Of a DNA stretch of 19,376 bases, positions 15,740 to 19,376 are shown one piece after another. Source of the DNA: MADRE2 sp964397015 (GTDB taxonomy: Bacteria; Desulfobacterota; Desulfobacteria; Desulfobacterales; Desulfobacteraceae). Under the pieces are notes generated by a model. It saw only the letters and a list, made by a program, of their open reading frames with translations. It made no database searches and had not been told where the DNA came from. The DNA is taken from contig CAYNHL010000069.1 in the NCBI GenBank assembly GCA_964397015.1, positions 1 to 19,376 on the forward strand. The letters are read 5' to 3'. Positions within the stretch are counted from its first letter, which is position 1, and each line of letters opens with the position of its first letter. A program made the position numbers and the translations under genes.

Positions 15740-15874
15740 TCAAAAATTTTCAGGCCATTTCATGGAAGTGTGCAGGATCCTGAGAATATAAATGGTACCG
15801 TTTTTTTCGATATACGGAAGGATATATGGTAAACCGGATATTATTAATTCACGCGTGCCGGGAACCCTGCCGAG
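15740..15874 (-). pseudogene. ParE/RelE-family toxin remnant, C-terminal part only
   Basis: Reading the minus strand from 15874 to the stop at 15742-15740 gives about 44 residues with the hallmarks of a ParE toxin C-terminus: LGRVPGTRELIISG, then LPYILPYIE, then IYILRILH, ending KWPENF. The N-terminal half (the usual alpha-helical hairpin and first strand, about 50 residues) is absent. In this frame a stop codon lies at 15895-15893 and there is no start codon with a ribosome-binding site. The first part of the remnant overlaps the last codons of the antitoxin gene in another frame. The simplest explanation is one deletion that removed the end of the antitoxin gene and the start of the toxin gene. 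The remaining toxin should be inactive. Confidence 0.85.
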
Positions 15875-16107
15875 CCTTCCTGCCCCCACTTGTTAAATGC
15901 CTCGATTACCTCTTTGTTTTCTGCAACCTTGTTTTGCTCAACTTCCTGCAGGCCGTCTGTAACTTCCTGGACAAACCATTGCTCATAATCGACAAAGCGT
16001 TCTATTGCCTGATTGATAACCCAGGATCTTGGACGGCTCAATGTTTTTGCCAAACTGTCGAGCCGTTCCAGCATATTATCATCAATTCGAACCGTTGTTG
16101 CTTTCAT
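15844..16107 (-). CDS. Ribbon-helix-helix antitoxin (CopG/ParD-like), C-terminus altered by deletion
   Basis: 87 aa from ATG at 16107, chosen because AGGAGG (16118-16113) lies five bases upstream; a GTG two codons earlier is inside the ribosome-binding region. The N-terminus TTVRIDDNMLERLDSLAK followed by RPRSWVINQAIERFVDYE is a typical ribbon-helix-helix DNA-binding domain (about 3-45). A helical toxin-binding tail follows, up to about FNKWGQE. The last dozen or so residues (ending SAGFPARVN) are out-of-frame translation of the toxin gene's LGRVPGTREL region, so the natural end is lost. The protein may still repress its own promoter, but its toxin partner is destroyed. It would be an orphan regulator or a decaying relic. 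Confidence 0.88.
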   Translation of the reverse strand: MKATTVRIDDNMLERLDSLAKTLSRPRSWVINQAIERFVDYEQWFVQEVTDGLQEVEQNKVAENKEVIEAFNKWGQEGSAGFPARVN

Positions 16108-16119
16108 ACTCACCTCCTA

Positions 16120-16158
16120 TGTATTCATTTATAATACATCAGAATACAAAATGTTCAA
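16120..16158 (-). promoter_or_regulatory. Antitoxin promoter with operator-like TGTATT/AATACA half-sites
   Basis: On the minus strand TTGAAC (plus 16153-16158) and TATTAT (plus 16131-16136) are 16 bases apart, a reasonable sigma-70-type promoter. Overlapping it are TGTATT (16120-16125) and AATACA (16133-16138), an inverted repeat with a 7-base spacer. A third half-site AATACA at 16143-16148 lies ten bases (one helical turn) from the second. Spaced half-sites over the promoter are typical for autorepression by ribbon-helix-helix antitoxins. Confidence 0.55.
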
Positions 16159-16277
16159 CCCTTATCCGGCTGATTAAATTCTTTGAAAAAATTTTAAATA
16201 TCTGGTAGCACAGACAAGACAAGAGGAACTGCAGGCGTGAAAGCGGTTTTGATGCGCATTACAAGAAAGGATGCACT

Positions 16278-16544
16278 ATGAACGATTCTGCCGACAAGGA
16301 TGTAAAACACCGGATTATCCGGTTGAAGCTCATCGATGGCACCACAATTTCCGGACAGGTCAATATCAACCGTGATCCTGGCTATGACCGGCTCAGCGAC
16401 ATGGTGGTCAGTTACAGGGAGCCTTTCCTGGTTTTGTTTTCCGTGACCGTCAACCACAAATCAATGGATACGCCTGTCAATCACAAGACCCTGTTTATCA
16501 ACAAGAGTCATATTCTCTGGGCCACGCCTGACGAGGACCAGTAA
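16278..16544 (+). CDS. Small 88-aa soluble protein, unknown function
   Basis: 88 residues starting at ATG with AAAGGA about seven bases upstream. No signal peptide or TM segment is seen. The pattern HRIIRLKLIDGTTISGQVNI, then RLSDMVVSYREPFLVLFSVTV, ending TLFINKSHILWATPDE, suggests a small all-beta fold. The DGTTISGQVN turn and the NKSHILWATP end recall Sm-like barrels, but I do not recognise a named family. It is the only plus-strand gene in this part, divergent from the antitoxin gene and convergent with mqnA, so it is probably expressed alone. No clear promoter was found in the 120 bases upstream. Confidence 0.75.
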   Translation: MNDSADKDVKHRIIRLKLIDGTTISGQVNINRDPGYDRLSDMVVSYREPFLVLFSVTVNHKSMDTPVNHKTLFINKSHILWATPDEDQ

Positions 16545-16562
16545 GCCTCGAGCCTCTTTTTT
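16532..16562 (+). terminator. Possible intrinsic terminator at the end of the 88-aa gene
   Basis: CGAGG (16532-16536) and CCTCG (16546-16550) can pair over a nine-base loop, followed four bases later by TCTTTTTT (16555-16562). The hairpin begins inside the last codons of the 88-aa gene and the T tract reaches the convergent mqnA stop. The stem is short, so the call is tentative. Confidence 0.35.
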
Positions 16563-17400
16563 AAAGGGGGGCGCTGAACAGTTCGAGTGTCACCTTTTCG
16601 GGCAGCAGGCCATGTTGAAAAAGTGATTTGAAAAACAGGTCCATGGCATGGATTTTCGGGTTGTCCAGGTTGCAGTGCAGCAGGTCAAAATAGCGCCGGA
16701 CCAAAGGCTCATCGAGTTTCAGTGTCTGGATGCCTTTTTGTATAATGCTTTCCATGTTCCTTTCTCCTGCATCTCTCGACTCCAGAAGCAGGCGGTGGGT
16801 TCTGTCAACCAATTGGGGGTGCCGGGCGGCAAATGATTTTCTTACTGCCCATACGGCAAAGACAAAGGGCAGTCCGGTCAATTCATACCACAGGCTGCCA
16901 AGATCGATGACATGGGAAAAGGCCTCAAACCAGGGCTGGGTAAGGGCGGTATCACCGATCACCAGGGCGGCATCGGCCTGTCCTGTTACATCAAAGATTG
17001 AGTGAACAGGCCGGGTTACAAAATTCGGGCGGACATCTTTTTCAGCGCAGATCATCCGGATAAGGGCAGCTGCAGTGGCGGATTCGCTGGAAAGGATCAC
17101 TTTTTTGCCATCCAGCTCAAAAACAGGGTATTGACTGGCTAAAAGAACACTGAGTACCGGGCCATGGCATGAAATTGACAAATCAGGCAGTAACAGAAGA
17201 TCCCGGTGGTTCATGGCATAAAAAGCCGCAGAGATGGGGCTTATATCGATCAGTCCCTTTTGAATCTTCAGGTTCAGTGCAGCAGGAACATCCGGCACCA
17301 TTTCAAGCCAGTCTGGCACCCGGGTTTGATCCAGGCCGTAATATACGGGGAAAACATTGATATAGCTTATTTTTCCCAGGTTTACTCTAACATTTGTCAT
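16561..17400 (-). CDS. mqnA: Chorismate dehydratase, menaquinone synthesis by the futalosine route
   Basis: 279 aa, the normal length for MqnA. It removes water from chorismate to give 3-[(1-carboxyvinyl)oxy]benzoate, the first step of the futalosine pathway, in the cytoplasm. Signatures are the N-terminal GKISYINVFPVYYGL (9-23), SCHGPVLSVLL (77-87), the ALVIGDTAL segment (about 144-152) and DLGSLWYELTGLPFVFAVW (about 166-184), as in the periplasmic-binding-protein-like fold of this family. The ATG overlaps the end of the deaminase gene by 14 bases, so the two are translated in close coupling. It is the last gene of the mqn group here. MqnD can share the same fold, but the YINxxP and GLPFVFAVW motifs favour MqnA. 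Confidence 0.92.
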   Translation of the reverse strand: MTNVRVNLGKISYINVFPVYYGLDQTRVPDWLEMVPDVPAALNLKIQKGLIDISPISAAFYAMNHRDLLLLPDLSISCHGPVLSVLLASQYPVFELDGKKVILSSESATAAALIRMICAEKDVRPNFVTRPVHSIFDVTGQADAALVIGDTALTQPWFEAFSHVIDLGSLWYELTGLPFVFAVWAVRKSFAARHPQLVDRTHRLLLESRDAGERNMESIIQKGIQTLKLDEPLVRRYFDLLHCNLDNPKIHAMDLFFKSLFQHGLLPEKVTLELFSAPL

Positions 17401-18616
17401 TGTAAATTATACACTCCTCGAGGTGAACTGCATCCCGGGCGCTGACCGGCAGATAAAAAAAGCGTGCCTGTTTTCCTTTTTCCAGCGTACCGGCGGACCG
17501 TTCAATTCCCAAAGCTTTTGCGCCGTTGACTGTGGCCATTTCAAGGATCTGTCCCGGTGATATTGCCGGATNNNNNNNNNNATAGTTGTCCGCAATGTAA
17601 CGCATCTCATCAAAAAGATTTAAAGAATCGCAGCTGGCCGGGCTGTCCGTACCAATGCACACTGAAATACCGGCTGACAGCAGGGCGTCGATGTCCGGAA
17701 GCCGGCTGTGAAGGTACATGTTGCTGCGGGGACAAAGGCAGGGATATGTGTTTGTGCCGGCCAGTATTTCTATATCCCCAGGTTCCAGATGCAGAAGGTG
17801 CACCACCATGGTTCGTTGATCCAGCATTGAAAGGTCCTTCATGTATTTGACCGGACTTTTTGCAGGAACGGGCCAGGAAGAAAAGTCAATTCCCCGTTGA
17901 GACAGAAAATCGGCCCAGGTCCCTTTGCCTGTGGTCAAAAAGATACGCTCCTCTTCAGATTCGGCAAGATGGATGGAAAAGACCCGGTCCTGTTTCAGGG
18001 TCATGGCCTTGAGGAGTTTTAAAGTCTTTGGGTCAGTGGTATGGGGCGCATGACCTGCCATGGAAACCTGAAGGCCGCCGGTGTGTGTATTGTCATTGCA
18101 GGTTTCAAGGAGAGTTTCAGGGTCCGTTCTGCCCAGGTATTCTTTGAACCAGACGCCGCAAAGGCCGGCTTGCCGGACAAGGTCCAGTGTGATGCCCAGG
18201 GTGGATATTTCGCCCACGTATCCGGTGCCGGATGAAACCATGTCCTGTGCGGCAACCAGGGCATGGTGCCTGAGTGTCTTTTCGTCTGTCATATCCCGGT
18301 GTCTCAGGACCGACATCACCCAGGACAGGAAAGTTTTCTCCTGTTCAATCTTATTTGAAAGGGCGGACAGCTCCAGGTGGGTATGGCCGTTGACCAGCAT
18401 GGGCATCAGCACCCCGGGGCCATGGTCGACAATCCTTGTATCTTTTTTTTTCAGGGGCGGAATCCCGCTTCCGGTGCCAAGGATTGTATCATCTTTGCAG
18501 TGAATCCAGCCATTTTGCAGGATACGGCCCGGGTGAATCATCAGCCATCCGGCCCTGTGAATGCATTCCAGTCTGCCTGTTTGACAGGCAACAGGTGTCG
18601 TTGTCCGGTCGTTCAT
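17387..18616 (-). CDS. mqnX: Aminodeoxyfutalosine deaminase-like amidohydrolase (MqnX type), interrupted by 10 N
   Basis: About 409 aa of the TrzA/ATZ-like amidohydrolase family. Metal-binding and catalytic features are NGHTHLELS (76-84, HxH), HAPHTTD (189-195), SIHLAESEEE (214-223), VHLLHL (272-277) and GTDSPASCDSLNLFDEM (322-338). The HTHLELS form and the position between mqnC and mqnA fit the enzyme that deaminates 6-amino-6-deoxyfutalosine to futalosine. Ten N at 17572-17581 replace about three to four residues after DEMRYIADNY. Both sides stay in frame with a gap of ten, but the true gap length is unknown. The ATG overlaps the stop of the radical-SAM gene by four bases, and the 3' end overlaps mqnA by 14. 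A different deaminase of the same superfamily is possible but unlikely in this context. Confidence 0.85.
   Translation of the reverse strand: MNDRTTTPVACQTGRLECIHRAGWLMIHPGRILQNGWIHCKDDTILGTGSGIPPLKKKDTRIVDHGPGVLMPMLVNGHTHLELSALSNKIEQEKTFLSWVMSVLRHRDMTDEKTLRHHALVAAQDMVSSGTGYVGEISTLGITLDLVRQAGLCGVWFKEYLGRTDPETLLETCNDNTHTGGLQVSMAGHAPHTTDPKTLKLLKAMTLKQDRVFSIHLAESEEERIFLTTGKGTWADFLSQRGIDFSSWPVPAKSPVKYMKDLSMLDQRTMVVHLLHLEPGDIEILAGTNTYPCLCPRSNMYLHSRLPDIDALLSAGISVCIGTDSPASCDSLNLFDEMRYIADNYXXXXPAISPGQILEMATVNGAKALGIERSAGTLEKGKQARFFYLPVSARDAVHLEECIIYNDKC
17572..17581. other. Assembly gap (10 N)
   Basis: Ten undetermined bases within the mqnX-like gene. The reading frame is conserved on both sides if the gap is really ten bases long, but such runs often stand for a gap of unknown length. 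Confidence 0.97.
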
Positions 18617-19376
18617 AGCAGGTTGTAATAGCAGTCCCGTTTTCCTGCTTTGTATCCTGCGGTTTCAATGATGCGGCAGATCTCTTTTTCAGGGAGCATG
18701 AACCTGACACCTGTGGATGCCACGACATTTTCCTCGATCATGGTGCTGCCCATGTCATCGGCCCCGAAAAACAGGGCGGTCTGTGCTATTTTATCCCCCT
18801 GGGTAACCCAGCTAGCCTGGACATGGGGTATATTGTCGAGAAAAAGACGGCTTACCGCCAAAACGCGCAGGTACTCGACAGCTGTCCTTGGGCGGGTGTG
18901 TATCCGGGTGTTTCCGGGCTGAAACGTCCAGGGAATAAAAGCGGTGAACCCCTGGGTTTCGTCCTGGAGGTTCCGGATTTTTTCCATATGTTCCAGTATA
19001 TGTTCTGTGGTTTCCAGATGACCGAACATCATGGTAGCCGTGGTTTTCATGCCCATCAGGTGGGCCTGGCGCATGACCTCGAGCCATTCTGTTGCAGTGC
19101 ATTTGCCCGGAGACACGGCGGCCCTGATATCGTCGCACAGGATTTCAGCCCCGCCGCCGGGGATGGAATCCAGTCCTGCATCCTTGAGAACGGTCAGTGT
19201 TTCAGTGACGGACCGGCCTGCTTTTTGTGCCATAAAATGGATTTCAGGAGGGGAGAATCCATGGATATGAATTGAAAAATTTTTCTTGATGTCTTTGAGA
19301 AGGCCGGTATGGTAATCCATCCCGAGGTCCGGGTTCAGGCCTCCCTGGAGAAGTATCTGGGTACCGCCGAGTTCAA
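18613..19376 (-). CDS. mqnC: Cyclic dehypoxanthinyl futalosine synthase (radical SAM), C-terminal part, truncated by window edge
   Basis: The frame is open to the right edge: codons upstream of the ATG at 19320 read GGTQILLQGGLNPDLG, a conserved segment of the family, so this ATG is internal and the radical-SAM CxxxCxxC motif lies outside the window. The remaining 235 residues after that ATG include IHGFSPPEI (19-27), GLDSIPGGGAEIL (49-61), MMFGHLET (97-104), the QASWVTQGDKIAQTALFFGA segment (168-187) and MGSTMIEENVV (190-200). The last two are typical of MqnC more than of MqnE. The enzyme closes dehypoxanthinyl futalosine into the cyclic form. Its stop overlaps the start of the mqnX-like gene by four bases. 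Confidence 0.9.
   Translation of the reverse strand, partial: ELGGTQILLQGGLNPDLGMDYHTGLLKDIKKNFSIHIHGFSPPEIHFMAQKAGRSVTETLTVLKDAGLDSIPGGGAEILCDDIRAAVSPGKCTATEWLEVMRQAHLMGMKTTATMMFGHLETTEHILEHMEKIRNLQDETQGFTAFIPWTFQPGNTRIHTRPRTAVEYLRVLAVSRLFLDNIPHVQASWVTQGDKIAQTALFFGADDMGSTMIEENVVASTGVRFMLPEKEICRIIETAGYKAGKRDCYYNLL

Noticed and set aside
15589..15783. 64-aa open frame on the plus strand upstream of the molybdoenzyme operon
   Set aside because: No ribosome-binding site, no recognisable pattern, and it overlaps the toxin remnant and the candidate enhancer.

Overview
The window looks like chromosome of an anaerobic sulfate-reducing deltaproteobacterium (Desulfobacterota, probably Desulfobacterales). 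This is inferred from content: several PAS/HATPase kinases with sigma-54-type regulation, a SLC13/DASS anion symporter, a TauE/SafE-type exporter, a cytoplasmic cysteine-ligated molybdopterin oxidoreductase with ferredoxin and GltD-type partners, and the futalosine route to menaquinone. No rRNA or tRNA gene and no CRISPR array was seen. A run of 10 N inside the mqnX-like gene shows this is a draft assembly.

Layout. (1) 2-883 (+): the C-terminal half of a hybrid histidine kinase cut by the window edge. (2) 1117-4988 (+): a DASS-family symporter, then after a perfect 15-bp-stem hairpin a two-TM sensor kinase and a receiver-only response regulator. (3) 15463 down to 5047 (-): a tightly packed run of nine genes, mostly with short gaps or 4-base overlaps: PhsA/PsrA-like molybdoenzyme, four-cluster ferredoxin, GltD-like FAD/NAD(P)H oxidoreductase with extra Fe-S and zinc-ribbon domains, a 69-aa protein, a TauE/SafE transporter, two small membrane proteins, a membrane PAS histidine kinase and a sigma-54-dependent response regulator. 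A near-consensus -24/-12 promoter lies just upstream of the first gene. (4) 15740-16158 (-): a ribbon-helix-helix antitoxin gene whose 3' end is joined by deletion to the out-of-frame C-terminal part of a ParE-family toxin. (5) 16278-16544 (+): an unrecognised 88-aa protein. (6) 19376 down to 16561 (-): mqnC (partial), an mqnX-like deaminase and mqnA, with overlapping ends.

How the genes may work together. The nine-gene run reads as one self-regulated unit. A soluble molybdoenzyme would exchange electrons with NAD(P)H through the ferredoxin and the GltD-like subunit. A sulfur-oxyanion or organosulfonate exporter would handle product or substrate. The kinase, perhaps with the histidine-bearing small membrane proteins, would sense a signal and activate the sigma-54 regulator, which would switch on the whole operon from the -24/-12 promoter. 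The likely chemistry is reduction (or reverse) of thiosulfate, polysulfide or a related sulfur compound, but the substrate cannot be read from sequence. This operon is the best candidate for an undescribed system in the window.
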